64,000 nt of DNA from Yimella sp. cx-51 (GTDB taxonomy: Bacteria; Actinomycetota; Actinomycetes; Actinomycetales; Dermatophilaceae), in the NCBI RefSeq assembly GCF_017654605.1, contig NZ_CP072113.1, positions 248,001 through 312,000 of the forward strand, in the 5' to 3' direction. Shown here in pieces: positions 9,472 through 18,771 of this stretch (the first letter of the stretch is position 1; each line of letters begins with the position of its first letter). Below the pieces are notes generated by a model that searched no databases, had not been told where the DNA came from, and worked only from the letters and a program-made list of their open reading frames with translations. Made by a program: the position numbers and the translations under genes.

Positions 9472-10523
9472 AGCGTCACCACCTTGCGACGAAGCAGCAC
9501 CAGCAGAGCGGGGACGCCCACCAGTGCGGTGAGAATGCCGGCCGACACCTCGCCCGGAGGCGCGATCACGCGTCCGATGACGTCGGCGAGCAGGAGCATC
9601 GTGGCGCCGGCGAGGGCGCTGAGGGGGAGCAGTTTGCTGTGGTCGGGCCCGACGACGAAACGCACCAGGTGCGGCACGACAAGTCCGACGAAGGCGATGG
9701 GTCCGGCGATCGAGGTGGCGGTGCAGGCCAGCAGCACGGCGCCGGTGGCGATGAGCAGACGCACCAGCAGCACGCGTTGTCCGAGTGAGCGGGCCAGGTC
9801 GTCGCCCAGGGCCAGGGCGTTGAGGGTGCGGGCCGAGGCGAACACGATCACGGCGCCGAGGATCAGGAAGGGCAGGGTGACCGGCAGGTTGTCCAGGTCG
9901 CGTCCGCCGACCGACCCCACCTGCCAGAAACGGAAGACGTCGAGTGCGCCCTGGTCGCGCATCAACATCGAGGCAGTCAGGCTGGTGCACCCGGCGGTCA
10001 CCGCGGCACCGGTGAGGGCGAGAGTGATCGGTGTGGATCCGCCCACTCCGGCCGAAGCGATGGCGTAGACCAACGCAGCGGCGATCGAACCGCCGAGCAG
10101 TGCGAGGGCGATGAACGACAACTGGCTGCCGGCGATGCCGAGGGTGAGTCCGGTGACCACCGCCAACGACGCACCGGCATTGACGCCGAGCAGCCCAGGG
10201 TCGGCCAGTGGGTTGCGGGTCAGCCCTTGCAAGGACGCGCCCGACAGGGCGACAGCGGCGCCCACCAGCAGTGCGACCACCGTGCGGTCGAGCCGGGCGT
10301 CCACCACGGCGCTCGCGTCGTTGTTCTGACCGAGCAGCGCGCCCAGTGCGTCGGGGATGCTCACCGATTCACTCGAACCCACCGCCACCGAGAGCAACAC
10401 CGCAGCGACCAGCGCGAGTGAGGCAAGAACCAGCTTCGTCACGAACGAGGCGCGACGCGACCCGCGTCCGAACTCCTTGGTGGGAGCATCGGACGCGGGT
10501 CGGGATTGAGCTTTGGTGCTCAC
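9468..10523 (-). CDS. FecCD-family iron-siderophore ABC permease (first subunit)
   Basis: This 351-residue permease has the family motif LTRNPLADPGLLGVNAGAS near the N-terminal third and AGPIAFVGLVVPHLVR in the later coupling region. The hydrophilic N terminus of about 25 residues precedes the first membrane helix. The GTG start at 10523 overlaps the stop of the binding-protein gene (GTGA). A much longer frame to 11261 is a shadow of that gene. It presumably forms a heterodimer with the next gene product. Confidence 0.9.
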   Translation of the reverse strand: MSTKAQSRPASDAPTKEFGRGSRRASFVTKLVLASLALVAAVLLSVAVGSSESVSIPDALGALLGQNNDASAVVDARLDRTVVALLVGAAVALSGASLQGLTRNPLADPGLLGVNAGASLAVVTGLTLGIAGSQLSFIALALLGGSIAAALVYAIASAGVGGSTPITLALTGAAVTAGCTSLTASMLMRDQGALDVFRFWQVGSVGGRDLDNLPVTLPFLILGAVIVFASARTLNALALGDDLARSLGQRVLLVRLLIATGAVLLACTATSIAGPIAFVGLVVPHLVRFVVGPDHSKLLPLSALAGATMLLLADVIGRVIAPPGEVSAGILTALVGVPALLVLLRRKVVTL

Positions 10524-11560
10524 TTGGCCTTGGCGGCCACCGCAGCGAGCTGCGGCAGGAACTTCTCCAGTGCCGTCGGAATGCTCAGCGTCGTCGGGCT
10601 CGACATCGGCATCGCGGCGACGTTGTCGGTGCTGGCGAGGTAGTTGCCCTTGGCAAGCGCCGGGATCTTGGCGACGAGCGCGTTCTTCTTCAGTTCGGCC
10701 ACCTGGGCCTGGTTCTCCACGTAGAAGATGAGCAGATCGGAGTCGGCGGTCGAGGCGTTCTCTGCCGAGACGTCGACGCTGAACATGTTGGGCTGCTTCT
10801 TCGACAGCGTCTGCACGAAATCGGGCGTCTTCATGCCGAGCTCCTTGAGCATGCGCGGACGGTTGTCCTGCTCGGTGTAGAAGCTGACCTTCGACAGGTC
10901 GGTGGGGGTGAACCAGGCCCACGCGACCGACTTGTCCTTCAGCGCCGGGTACTTCGCGGCGGCGGTCTTGATCTGGTTCTCGGTCTGCGTCTTGAGCTTG
11001 GCGGCGTCGTCGCTCTTGCCCAGGGCCTTGCCGATGAGTTCGAGTGACTGCTGCCAGGAGGTGCCCCACGGTGCGCCGGGGTAGGCGACCACAGGAGCGA
11101 GCTTGCTGAGCTTGTCGTACTCGGCCTGCGTCATGCCCGAGTTGGTGGCGAGGATGAGGTCGGGCTTGAGCGCGGCGATCTTGTCGACCGGGGTGCCGTC
11201 GGCATCGCTGTAGCGGGTGGGCTGTGCGCCGCCCATCTTGGTCAGTGCGGCGTCGTACCAATCAGTCGACTTCTTGTCATTACCACCCCAACTGATCTCT
11301 GGGACGCCGACCGGGGCGACGCCGAGCGACAGTGCGAAGTCCTGATCGCTCCAGCCCACGACGGCGACACGCTGGGGCGCATTCTTGATGGTGGCGGTGC
11401 CGAGGGCCGTCTTGATGCTCACCGGGAAAGCGCCGCTGGCGGCGTTGTTGCTGGTGCTCGAGCTGGTTCCGCTGGACTCCGCAGAGTCGGTCGGGCCGGT
11501 GCTGCAGGCGGCGAGCAGCGTGGTGCAGGCGGCGGCTGCTACCAGGGTGATGCGCTTCAT
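10520..11560 (-). CDS. siderophore-binding lipoprotein of ABC importer
   Basis: This 346-residue periplasmic-binding-protein-type lipoprotein has a signal peptide ending in lipobox LLAAC, so Cys19 would be lipidated. A Ser/Thr/Asn-rich linker follows, then a TroA/FepB-like fold: IKNAPQRVAVVGWSDQDFA near the start of the domain and APVVAYPGAPWG in the middle. It captures ferric siderophore outside the cell and delivers it to the two permeases. It is the second gene of the operon, 46 bases after the siderophore-interacting protein. The actual siderophore (hydroxamate, catecholate or other) cannot be read from sequence. Confidence 0.9.
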   Translation of the reverse strand: MKRITLVAAAACTTLLAACSTGPTDSAESSGTSSSTSNNAASGAFPVSIKTALGTATIKNAPQRVAVVGWSDQDFALSLGVAPVGVPEISWGGNDKKSTDWYDAALTKMGGAQPTRYSDADGTPVDKIAALKPDLILATNSGMTQAEYDKLSKLAPVVAYPGAPWGTSWQQSLELIGKALGKSDDAAKLKTQTENQIKTAAAKYPALKDKSVAWAWFTPTDLSKVSFYTEQDNRPRMLKELGMKTPDFVQTLSKKQPNMFSVDVSAENASTADSDLLIFYVENQAQVAELKKNALVAKIPALAKGNYLASTDNVAAMPMSSPTTLSIPTALEKFLPQLAAVAAKAK

Positions 11561-11606
11561 GCGGGGTGGATCTCCTTGATCGACAAGAGTTTTCGGCTGG
11601 GCGCGC

Positions 11607-12440
11607 TCAGGTGCGGGCTTCGCCGAGCGTCCAGAAGGACGAGAACATCACGCTGCGCCGATTGACGTCGCGCTCCTTCACCAGGTGTCGTCGTACGCCG
11701 GTGGCCAAGGTGTGCTCACCGCAGATCCACGCGTACGAGAGGGCTGGCAGGTCAAGGCCGGTGAGGCGCTCCAAGGCTGCCTCGCCCGGTTGGCGATCAC
11801 CACGCTGCACGACGATCGCCTCGATGCCGTCGGGCAGCGGGCTGAGATAGCCCAGATCGGGCACTTCCACCAGCACGGTCGCTGCCGCCGGGTTGTCCAA
11901 GCTCTCCAGAATCGCCGCCAGTGCGGGCGCCCCGGTTTCGTCCGCGATCAACAACTGGTGGCCTGTGGCGGGCGGAAGGTGCAGGGCGGTGTGCTGCCGG
12001 AAGCCGACCTGCTCACCGATAGCGACTCGGGTGGCCCATGCCGAGCCGGGCCCGGCGTCCCCGTGCAGCACGACGTCGACGTCCACTTCGCCCTGTTCTG
12101 GGCGGACGGCACGCAGGGTGTACCACCGCAGCTCCGGGCGGTCGTCCTCCGGCATGCGATGGACGGCGCGGCGCAGGTTGGCTTCGTGCGGGTCGGGCAT
12201 CACCAGGCGACCGTCGCGCGGAATCAGCAGACCGAAGTATTCGTCGGCGCCGTTGGTGACGTACGAACGGAACTCGGCTGCACTGAAAGTGATGCGGCGG
12301 ACGTGTGCCGCAACATCAGTGACCGCCTCGACGGTCATGACCCACTGGCCGCCTTCCTGGCGTGAGGGCATCCGCGCCATGGTGGTGGCGGTGTACGCCG
12401 AGAGCGCGCGTTCTTCGATTCGATCGCGAAGCGTGGACAC
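11607..12440 (-). CDS. siderophore-interacting protein (FAD-dependent ferric reductase)
   Basis: This 277-residue protein belongs to the ViuB/SIP family, cytoplasmic flavoproteins that reduce ferric siderophores to free iron. The FAD-binding part has RRITFSAAEFRSYV and FGLLIP, then the family motif RWYTLRAVRPEQGEVDVDVVLHGDAGPGSAWA (here split in reading: YTLRAVRP, then HGDAGPGSAW). The C-terminal domain ends in the typical SSFWTLGEA. The GTG start at 12440 has GGAGG seven bases upstream. It is the first gene behind the iron box and so leads the five-gene operon, which then continues with the binding protein, permeases and ATPase. Confidence 0.92.
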   Translation of the reverse strand: MSTLRDRIEERALSAYTATTMARMPSRQEGGQWVMTVEAVTDVAAHVRRITFSAAEFRSYVTNGADEYFGLLIPRDGRLVMPDPHEANLRRAVHRMPEDDRPELRWYTLRAVRPEQGEVDVDVVLHGDAGPGSAWATRVAIGEQVGFRQHTALHLPPATGHQLLIADETGAPALAAILESLDNPAAATVLVEVPDLGYLSPLPDGIEAIVVQRGDRQPGEAALERLTGLDLPALSYAWICGEHTLATGVRRHLVKERDVNRRSVMFSSFWTLGEART

Positions 12441-12459
12441 GTGGGGCCTCCGGTGTGAG

Positions 12460-12476
12460 TAGGTCAGGCATACCTA
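12460..12476 (-). promoter_or_regulatory. IdeR/DtxR-type iron box
   Basis: Read on the minus strand, TAGGT-ATGCCTG-ACCTA has the 17-bp core geometry of the DtxR/IdeR consensus (TAGGT, seven bases, ACCTA, with a preceding T at 12477). It lies 20 bases upstream of the siderophore-interacting protein start. It should place the whole uptake operon under iron repression. Confidence 0.8.
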
Positions 12477-12508
12477 ACTAAGCATGCCCTTCCTATGTCA
12501 AACCGAGG

Positions 12509-13201
12509 TCAGCGAGGTGACGGCAGCACGCTGCCCTTCCATCTGAGTTCGACCGGCTGCCCGGCTGATGTGCAGCCGAAGGTGCTGATGCTCACCTCGC
12601 GACCGCCGAGTTCGTACGTGCCGAACGTGCGGGTGGTGTCGACGGTGCGCTTGCTGCCGCGATCACACATGCGGACACCGTCCTCAATGAGGCCTGCGCC
12701 GTCCGGTGCGTCAACGCTGTAGGCGAAGGCGACTGGGGTCGCGTACGTCGTGCCCGTCATCTCGACACTGATCGTGACCTTGCCGTCGTCGATCGTGAAA
12801 ACCGGTGTGAGAGTGAGCGTCTCGCCATTTCCCACCGACACGGTCGTCGATGCCGGGCCCTGCACGAAACCACCCGGGACAGCGAAACCCGCCTCGCCGG
12901 ATGTCGGGCGGGACGCTGCAGCGGTTCCGGCTGCGGGCGCCGAGGCGTTCGACATCGTGTCCTGTCCGCTGCCGCCGGGCAGGTTGATCTGACCGGAGGC
13001 GGCGAGCACCGCCACGCCGGCAGCCGCGCCGGCCAGCGCGATCTTGGTGACCAGTCCCGTCCGCGTCGGATTTTCTGGGGCGGATCTGCGCAACTGCGTG
13101 AGCAGATCGTCGCGCTTCGACGCGTCCAGATCTTCTGGGTCGACCTGATCGGCGCGCGCCTGCAGCGACGCCCGCAATCGCTGCTCCAATTCGTCGCTCA
13201 T
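12509..13201 (-). CDS. single-pass membrane protein, putative anti-sigma factor
   Basis: This 230-residue protein has a charged cytoplasmic N terminus of about 55 residues, one membrane helix at about residues 56-75 (IALAGAAAGVAVLAASG) and an outside domain of about 150 residues. Its gene overlaps the ECF sigma gene by four bases (ATGA), the usual position for a cognate anti-sigma factor. I see no ZAS zinc motif (HxxxCxxC), so assignment rests on position and topology. The external domain contains two cysteines that could form a disulfide. It could instead be an unrelated membrane protein of the same operon. Confidence 0.6.
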   Translation of the reverse strand: MSDELEQRLRASLQARADQVDPEDLDASKRDDLLTQLRRSAPENPTRTGLVTKIALAGAAAGVAVLAASGQINLPGGSGQDTMSNASAPAAGTAAASRPTSGEAGFAVPGGFVQGPASTTVSVGNGETLTLTPVFTIDDGKVTISVEMTGTTYATPVAFAYSVDAPDGAGLIEDGVRMCDRGSKRTVDTTRTFGTYELGGREVSISTFGCTSAGQPVELRWKGSVLPSPR

Positions 13202-13797
13202 CGCTGCACCCCCATCGCCTCACCGAGTGCAGCGACGGCCCGGCTGGCCTGCGACTTCACCGTGCCCTTGCTGATGCCGAGGGCGTCCGCGATCTGCGCC
13301 TCCGACAGATCCGACCAATAACGCAGTACGAGCACTTCGCGCTGTCGGGGTGGCAACCGGTCGAGCGCGCCCAGCACCTCGCGATGTTCTTCGGCCAGCA
13401 GCACGTCGTCGTCGGCCGGTGGCGTGACCTCCGGTTCAGCGCCCTTGAGGTGCTCACGCACCGTGCGCCTCCTGCGCAGCTGCGATCGCGACTGGTTGAC
13501 CACCGCGCGACGCACGTACGCCAGCGCCGCATCGGCATCGCGGATGGAATCGAGGTTGCGGTGCATCCCCAGGAACGCGTCGTGGACGGCGTCCTCGGCG
13601 CTCGGCAGGTCGTCGACGAGCAGACGAGCCAGCCTGATCAGCCCGAGATGGTGCTGCTCGTAGAGCGTGGCCAGATCGACGCGGGGCGTCACGCGCGCGT
13701 GGTCCAGTTCACGAGTCCCCCTGAAATTGGCGGAAACTGCCTGCCACCGCGGCCATTGTGCTCCAGTAGTCGCGGTCATGTCTGTCCAGACGCGCAC
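13198..13797 (-). CDS. ECF RNA polymerase sigma factor, SigE family
   Basis: The protein has 199 residues in the listed frame. Region 2 is visible in LATLYEQHHLGLIRLARLL and SAEDAVHDAFLGMHRNLD; region 4 in ALDRLPPRQREVLVLRYW followed by the helix-turn-helix SEAQIADALGISKGTVKSQ. These features are typical of the actinobacterial SigE-like ECF group. The first 40 residues are poorly conserved-looking, so the true start may be ATG 13779 or a later GTG. It directs RNA polymerase to unknown stress promoters and probably pairs with the membrane protein encoded immediately downstream. Confidence 0.88.
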   Translation of the reverse strand: MRVWTDMTATTGAQWPRWQAVSANFRGTRELDHARVTPRVDLATLYEQHHLGLIRLARLLVDDLPSAEDAVHDAFLGMHRNLDSIRDADAALAYVRRAVVNQSRSQLRRRRTVREHLKGAEPEVTPPADDDVLLAEEHREVLGALDRLPPRQREVLVLRYWSDLSEAQIADALGISKGTVKSQASRAVAALGEAMGVQR

Positions 13798-13836
13798 GTC
13801 GGATGCAGGTTGCCCCGGGGCTGGAAGTCTTGCGGG

Positions 13837-14988
13837 TCAGAGCCAGCTGCGCCGCTTGAAGACGATGTACATCGTCGTGCTCACCAAAAGCATGAGACCG
13901 AGCGCGAAGGGATAGCCGAACCACCAGCTGAGCTCGGGCATGTGGGTGAAGTTCATGCCATAGATGCCGGCGACGACGGTCGGAGTGAACAGGATGGCGG
14001 CCCATGACGAGGCCTTCTTCACCTCGTCCGCCTGCGTGTTGGCGGTCTGGGCGAGGCGCTTCATCTCCTCGTTCTGCGTCTGCGCGACGAGGGTCGCGTT
14101 GAGAGTGAGGATGTCGGCCAGCGACTGGCGGAAACCGTCGACGCGCTCGCTGACGCTGATGGTGTGGTCGAGCACGTCGCGCATGAGCCGCTGGAGCTCG
14201 GGGTCGGTGCCGTACTTCTCGGCGCCCCTGTCGAGCGAGTCGAGGATGCCGCGCAAGGGCTTGACCGCGCGCTGCAGCTCCATCACCTCCTGCGAGAGCT
14301 CGTAGATGCGCCGCGACACGTTCGGATCGGACTCGAAGACCTGCGCCTCGATCTCGTCGATGTCGTTCTCCAGCCCGGTCAGCACCGGCGCGTAACCGTC
14401 GACCACGTGGTCGAGCACTCCATACAGCACCGCTTCCGGGCCGAGCGCCAACAGGTCAGGGTTGCCCTCCAACCGTTTGCGCACCGGCGCCAGCGACGGG
14501 TCGGAGGTGTGCCGCACAGTGATGACGAAGTCGGGGCCGATGAACAGGTGGATCTCGCCGAAGTCGACGGTCTCGGTCTCGTCGTCGTAGGACGCCGAAC
14601 GCAGCACCACGAAGAGCGTCTCGTCGTACCGCTCGAGCTTGGGACGCTGGTGGGCGACGATCGCGTCTTCCACCGCGAGCGGGTGCAGATCGAAGATGCC
14701 GGCGACCTGTTGGACGTGGTGCGAGGTCGGGTGCGCCAGACCGATCCAGGCCATCGGCCCGTCCGTGGTGTCGTCCCGATCGGTCAGCCGATGAATGGTC
14801 TCGGAGATCGTCCGAGGGTTCTCCAGCTTGTGGCCATCGCGGTAGATGGCACGCTCGATCACCATCGCCTCGGCGGGGCCGTCGTCCTCCTCGCGGGCAG
14901 GCTCGAACGCCGCGGCAGGCGGCTCGAAGGCCGGGATGCGCGGGGTGACCTTGGGGACGTTGATCGAGCGTCCACGCCAGACGGGCAT
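13837..14988 (-). CDS. CorA-family magnesium/cobalt transporter
   Basis: This 383-residue protein has a large cytoplasmic N-terminal domain and two C-terminal membrane helices. The signature GMN lies at about residues 344-346 (GIYGMNFTHMPE), just after the first helix, as in all CorA channels. The basic tail KRRSWL is normal. The start is ATG 14988 with AAGGTGG close upstream. The same frame is open far upstream to 16353, but that part is a shadow of fumC. It likely forms a pentamer for divalent cation uptake. Confidence 0.92.
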   Translation of the reverse strand: MPVWRGRSINVPKVTPRIPAFEPPAAAFEPAREEDDGPAEAMVIERAIYRDGHKLENPRTISETIHRLTDRDDTTDGPMAWIGLAHPTSHHVQQVAGIFDLHPLAVEDAIVAHQRPKLERYDETLFVVLRSASYDDETETVDFGEIHLFIGPDFVITVRHTSDPSLAPVRKRLEGNPDLLALGPEAVLYGVLDHVVDGYAPVLTGLENDIDEIEAQVFESDPNVSRRIYELSQEVMELQRAVKPLRGILDSLDRGAEKYGTDPELQRLMRDVLDHTISVSERVDGFRQSLADILTLNATLVAQTQNEEMKRLAQTANTQADEVKKASSWAAILFTPTVVAGIYGMNFTHMPELSWWFGYPFALGLMLLVSTTMYIVFKRRSWL

Positions 14989-15029
14989 GGGAGCCACCTT
15001 AGTGATTGCGGGGAGGCTCGCCGCCTTGA

Positions 15030-16421
15030 CTATCCGCGGGTCATCGCCAGCACGTCGAGTGCCTCGTCGAGCTGCTCCTCGGTGAGCTTGCCGTCGGCGA
15101 CGTGGCCGCGCTCGAGCACCACTTCGCGGATCGTCTTGCCCTCCTTGAGCGCCTGCTTGGCGATGGATGCGGCCTCGTCGTAGCCGAGCTGGTGGTTGAG
15201 CGCCGTCACGATCGACGGGGACGACTCGGCGTAGCGACGCATGCGGTCGCGGTCGGCTTCGATGCCGTCGAGGCAACGCAGCGCGAACACCCGAGAAACG
15301 TTGGCCAGCAACTGGACCGACTCCAGCAGGTTGCGGGCGATCACAGGCAGCATGACGTTGAGTTCGAAGGTGCCGGCGCTCGCACCGAAGGCCACCGCGG
15401 CGTCGTTTCCGATCACCTGGGCGCTCACCTGCAGCATCGCCTCGCAGAGCACCGGGTTGACCTTGCCCGGCATGATCGAGCTGCCCGGCTGCAGGTCGGG
15501 CAGGTGGATCTCGGCGAGGCCCGCGGTCGGGCCCGAACCCATCCAGCGGATGTCGTTGGCGATCTTGGTGAACGCAATCGCGACGGTGCGCAGCGTGCCC
15601 GAGAGTTCGGCCAGTGCGTCGCGACTCGATTGTGCTGCAAAGTGATTCGTTGCCTCGGTCAGTGGCAGGTCGAGCTGCTGTGCGAGATCGGCGATCACTG
15701 TCGCCGCCATGCCCTCGGGCACGTTGATGCCGGTGCCGACCGCAGAACCGCCGAGCGGCAGTTCGCCCACGTGGGGGAGGCCATCGCGCAACCGTGCGGC
15801 AACGAACTCGACCTGCGCCGCGTAGCCGCCGAACTCCTGGCCGAGGGTCACGGGGGTGGCGTCCATAAGATGAGTGCGCCCCGACTTCACGGCATCGGCG
15901 AACTCGGTTTCCTTGCGCCGCAACGACTTCGACAGCACCTCCAGCGCGGGGAGCAGGTCGTCCTTCACCCCGGCGGCAGCCGCGATGTGGATCGCCGACG
16001 GGAACTGGTCGTTGGAGGAGAACGGATCGTTGACGCCGTCGTTCGGGTGCACAGCTCGTCCGAGCTTCTCGGTGGCCAAGGTGGCGATCACCTCGTTGGC
16101 GTTCATGTTGCTCGATGTGCCCGAGCCGGTTTGGAAGACATCGATCGGGAACTCCGCGTCCCACCTGCCTTCGGCGACTTCCTGCGCAGCCTGCGAAATT
16201 GCTTGCGCCACATCGCTTTCGAGTGCTCCCGACTCTGCGCGGGCGCGCGCGGACGCAGCCTTGATCGCAGCGAGCGCATGGATGAGCGCTGGCTCGATCG
16301 GACGTCCGGAGATCGGGAAGTTGTCGATCGCGCGCTGGGTCTGCGCCTGCCATTTCGCAGCGGCCGGCACCTCGATCTCACCCATCGAATCGCGTTCGGT
16401 GCGCATCTGCTGGTCGGACAT
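15030..16421 (-). CDS. fumC: class II fumarate hydratase
   Basis: FumC interconverts fumarate and malate in the TCA cycle. The protein has 463 residues, the normal size of the iron-independent class II enzyme. The superfamily signature [11 protein letters not shown] is present at about residue 320, and [14 protein letters not shown] (substrate site A) at about 100. It is a tetramer in known members. It lies 41 bases upstream of the corA gene on the same strand; the two functions are not obviously linked. An intergenic palindrome (16511-16578) lies upstream of its start. Confidence 0.95.
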   Translation of the reverse strand: MSDQQMRTERDSMGEIEVPAAAKWQAQTQRAIDNFPISGRPIEPALIHALAAIKAASARARAESGALESDVAQAISQAAQEVAEGRWDAEFPIDVFQTGSGTSSNMNANEVIATLATEKLGRAVHPNDGVNDPFSSNDQFPSAIHIAAAAGVKDDLLPALEVLSKSLRRKETEFADAVKSGRTHLMDATPVTLGQEFGGYAAQVEFVAARLRDGLPHVGELPLGGSAVGTGINVPEGMAATVIADLAQQLDLPLTEATNHFAAQSSRDALAELSGTLRTVAIAFTKIANDIRWMGSGPTAGLAEIHLPDLQPGSSIMPGKVNPVLCEAMLQVSAQVIGNDAAVAFGASAGTFELNVMLPVIARNLLESVQLLANVSRVFALRCLDGIEADRDRMRRYAESSPSIVTALNHQLGYDEAASIAKQALKEGKTIREVVLERGHVADGKLTEEQLDEALDVLAMTRG

Positions 16422-16510
16422 CTCAGGCTCTCCTTCGTCGCTCGGTGGATCTCACGTCTCGCGCAGGTCAACCGCGCGGTCGTCGCTGATGTTCCGATGT
16501 TTCGAGGAGA

Positions 16511-16578
16511 CGCAAACGCGGCGGTTGCAGCGGTAGGTGCGGCGCTTGTTCGCAAACGCGGCAGCTGCAACCGCCGCG
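16511..16578. repeat. intergenic palindrome, type C
   Basis: A perfect 14-bp inverted repeat, CGCGGCGGTTGCAG at 16517-16530 with its complement at 16565-16578, encloses 34 bases. The 12-mer CGCAAACGCGGC occurs directly at 16511 and 16551. It lies upstream of fumC and before a decayed gene. It resembles in style, but not in sequence, the type A and B palindromes of this window. Confidence 0.6.
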
Positions 16579-16631
16579 CCTGTCAGCACGTGGCGCACCT
16601 GTCGGGTCGCGTTGAGGGCGACCGATCCGAG

Positions 16632-17177
16632 GTGCCCACCGCGGTGAAGTCGATCAAGCTGACCACGGGTGCGTCTCAGGCGATCGCCTACCGTCCCGGC
16701 ACGGAGAGCTTCTTCGGCAGCGCCGAAGGGCTGACGTGGACGAAGGCCGGCGCGGTCCGATCGAACAGCAAGCCTTCGAAATCACACCGCCGTTCGGTGC
16801 GGCCGAACTGCGGACAGGTCACGCGACGTTCACGCTGACCGCCGGTTTCACCGGCAACAGCACCGGCGACGGACTGCCCGGGTGGCGGCAGCGAAGGCGG
16901 CAACGAACGCTCCGCGGACGCCGGCCCGGAGCGCTTGGTGCAGGTTACCTCGGACGCTCGTACCCGGCTCTTCGGCGAAGGCGCCGGGGCCACCATGGTC
17001 ACGGCACCCGCGTGGGCGTGGTTGCTGACGGTCGCCGAACCGATGACCGCCGAAGGCTTCACCGGGTCGCCGTACCTGCTGCCCGCAGGCGTCACCCAGC
17101 TGAGCGAGCCGACCGACGCCGTGGTCAGGATCGTCGGCGGCATGATCGTTGAATCGCACCAGATCCTCAAGGTGTGA
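16632..17177 (+). pseudogene. frameshifted remnant of an unrecognised gene
   Basis: Coding-like sequence runs through this interval but changes reading frame twice. Frame 1 covers about 16632-16770 (VKSIKLTTGASQAIAYRPG), the next frame about 16770-16880 (AFEITPPFGAAELRTGHA), and the first frame resumes to 17177 (ERLVQVTSDARTRLFGEGAG). Each segment has the G+C-rich third positions expected of genes here, and the two shifts compensate each other. Joined, they would give about 180 residues. I do not recognise a family. Either the gene is decayed or two base-calling errors are present. A GTG at 16632 or 16644 could be the start. Confidence 0.5.
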
Positions 17178-17235
17178 CGCGAGCGATCGACGCGCACGGC
17201 TCCATGCTGTCGACCCAAACGACAGGATGGAGCCC

Positions 17236-18033
17236 ATGCGTCGCATCGTCACCGCTCACGTCGAAGCCAATGTCTCCAGCCTCGCCGACATCACCTGGTC
17301 GGTCGCGGTGTCGGAGGCCGTGCCCCGGGCGCAGGAAGAGCTCACGATCACCGTCGACGGACGGCCCGTGGAGGTCGAGGAGATCATCGACGGCATGACC
17401 CGGCTGCACCGCTGCCGGGAGACGCCGGCCGGCGCGCTCGTGCTCGACTACAGCTGCACCGTCGAGGAGCAGGCGCCCGAGCCCGACGTGACGCCGCTGG
17501 ACGAGGTCGCCTTCCTGCGTCCGAGCAGGTACGTCGACTCCGACACGCTGGCGCCCGTCGCCCTGGCGACCTTCGGCGGCAAACAGGGCAAGCAGTTGCT
17601 GGACGAGGTGACGACCTGGGTGCACCAGAGCCTGCAGTACGTCAGTGGGTCGAGTCGTCCTACCGATGGCTCGATCCAGACCTACTTGTCACGGCAGGGC
17701 GTGTGCCGCGACTTCGCCCACTTGGTGATCGCCATGCTGCGCGGGCTCAACGTGCCCGCCCGGCTGGTCAGTGTCTACGCGCCGGGTCTGAGTCCGATGG
17801 ACTTCCACGCGGTCGCCGAGGCGCTGGTCGACGGCAAGTGGCAGGTCGTCGATGCCACTTTGCTGGCACCTCGCACCTCGCTCCTGCGCATCGCGACGGG
17901 CCGTGACGCCAGTGACACGGCTTTCATGACGGTCACCGGCGGCACCGTCGAACTGGGACAGATGGAAGTGACGGCCGTCGCCGAACCGGACCTGCCGACC
18001 GACGATCCGACCATGCTCACCCAGCTGCGCTGA
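17236..18033 (+). CDS. transglutaminase-like domain protein
   Basis: The 265-residue protein has an N-terminal beta-rich region and a transglutaminase/protease-like core. The catalytic triad is visible as Cys157 (RQGVCRDFAHL), His191 (MDFHAVAEA) and Asp206 (VVDATLL). Such actinobacterial proteins resemble cysteine proteases, and their substrates are mostly unknown. ATG 17236 is chosen over ATG 17227 because AGGA lies eight bases before it; either is possible. It stands alone, convergent with the TSUP exporter gene 12 bases downstream. Confidence 0.85.
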   Translation: MRRIVTAHVEANVSSLADITWSVAVSEAVPRAQEELTITVDGRPVEVEEIIDGMTRLHRCRETPAGALVLDYSCTVEEQAPEPDVTPLDEVAFLRPSRYVDSDTLAPVALATFGGKQGKQLLDEVTTWVHQSLQYVSGSSRPTDGSIQTYLSRQGVCRDFAHLVIAMLRGLNVPARLVSVYAPGLSPMDFHAVAEALVDGKWQVVDATLLAPRTSLLRIATGRDASDTAFMTVTGGTVELGQMEVTAVAEPDLPTDDPTMLTQLR

Positions 18034-18045
18034 CGCCTCTGCCGA

Positions 18046-18771
18046 CTACTGCGTTGCCACCCGCACGAAGACCGCGAGGGCGGCGACGGTTGCAAGCACG
18101 AGCATGAACTGACGGAATCGCGCCGGGTGGATGCGATGTCGAAGGGGTTGTGCGACAAGCGAACCCAGCAGCATGAAGGGCATCCACGCAAGGCCCGCGA
18201 CGACGGCGTCCGAATGCACCTGCCCGCCGATCGCCAGACCGCCAAGCGAAGTCAGCGCGCCGATCAAGAAGAACGGCGCGAGTGTCGATCGCACCTGCTG
18301 CGGCTTCTGGTTCTGCAGGACGAGGCTGTAGAAGGGGCCGCCAATCGACGCGGCGGTGGCAGAGACACCCGTGATCAGACCAGCGGCGAACGACAGCGGG
18401 CCGGTCGGCTGCACCCGTACCCGTGCAAAAGAGCCAGCCACCGCGACCAACACCATGCAGGCGACGACCACCGAGATCGTCGTGCTGGAGGCCACGGCCA
18501 CCAGCCACACCCCGAGCGGCATGGTCAGCACGCGTCCGAGCATTGCCCAGGAGAAGGAGCGCCACAGCACGTAGGCCCGTCCGCGGATGACTTCGACGAG
18601 GGGGAGTGGCAGGACGGTGATGAGCAGCGACACGGGCATGAGGTCGGGGGCGGCCATGACGATGAACGGCGCGGCGACGACGGCAAGGCCGAAGCCGACG
18701 ACCCGCTGCACGAAGGAGCCGAGCGCGACGAAGAGACCGAGGACGACGAACAGCGTCCACGAGATGCCCAC
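18046..18771 (-). CDS. TSUP (TauE/SafE) family membrane transporter
   Basis: This 241-residue protein has seven to eight hydrophobic helices. The N-terminal repeat contains GLFVALGSFVQRVVGFGLAVV and the second half SFAAGLITGVSATAASIGGPF, the paired motifs of the TSUP family (PF01925). Members export or import sulfonates, sulfite or related organic anions; no neighbouring gene indicates the substrate. The GTG start at 18771 follows AAGGGGA. The frame is open to 19035 but that part has no hydrophobic or codon support. Confidence 0.82.
   Translation of the reverse strand: MGISWTLFVVLGLFVALGSFVQRVVGFGLAVVAAPFIVMAAPDLMPVSLLITVLPLPLVEVIRGRAYVLWRSFSWAMLGRVLTMPLGVWLVAVASSTTISVVVACMVLVAVAGSFARVRVQPTGPLSFAAGLITGVSATAASIGGPFYSLVLQNQKPQQVRSTLAPFFLIGALTSLGGLAIGGQVHSDAVVAGLAWMPFMLLGSLVAQPLRHRIHPARFRQFMLVLATVAALAVFVRVATQ

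Noticed and set aside
9468-11261. 597-codon frame extending the first permease upstream
   Set aside because: The extra part overlaps the binding-protein gene in another frame; the GTG at 10523 overlaps its stop and starts the normal permease.
13837-16353. 838-codon frame suggesting a fused protein ending in CorA
   Set aside because: The N-terminal 455 codons are a shadow of fumC in another frame. CorA has a proper ATG with a ribosome site at 14988.
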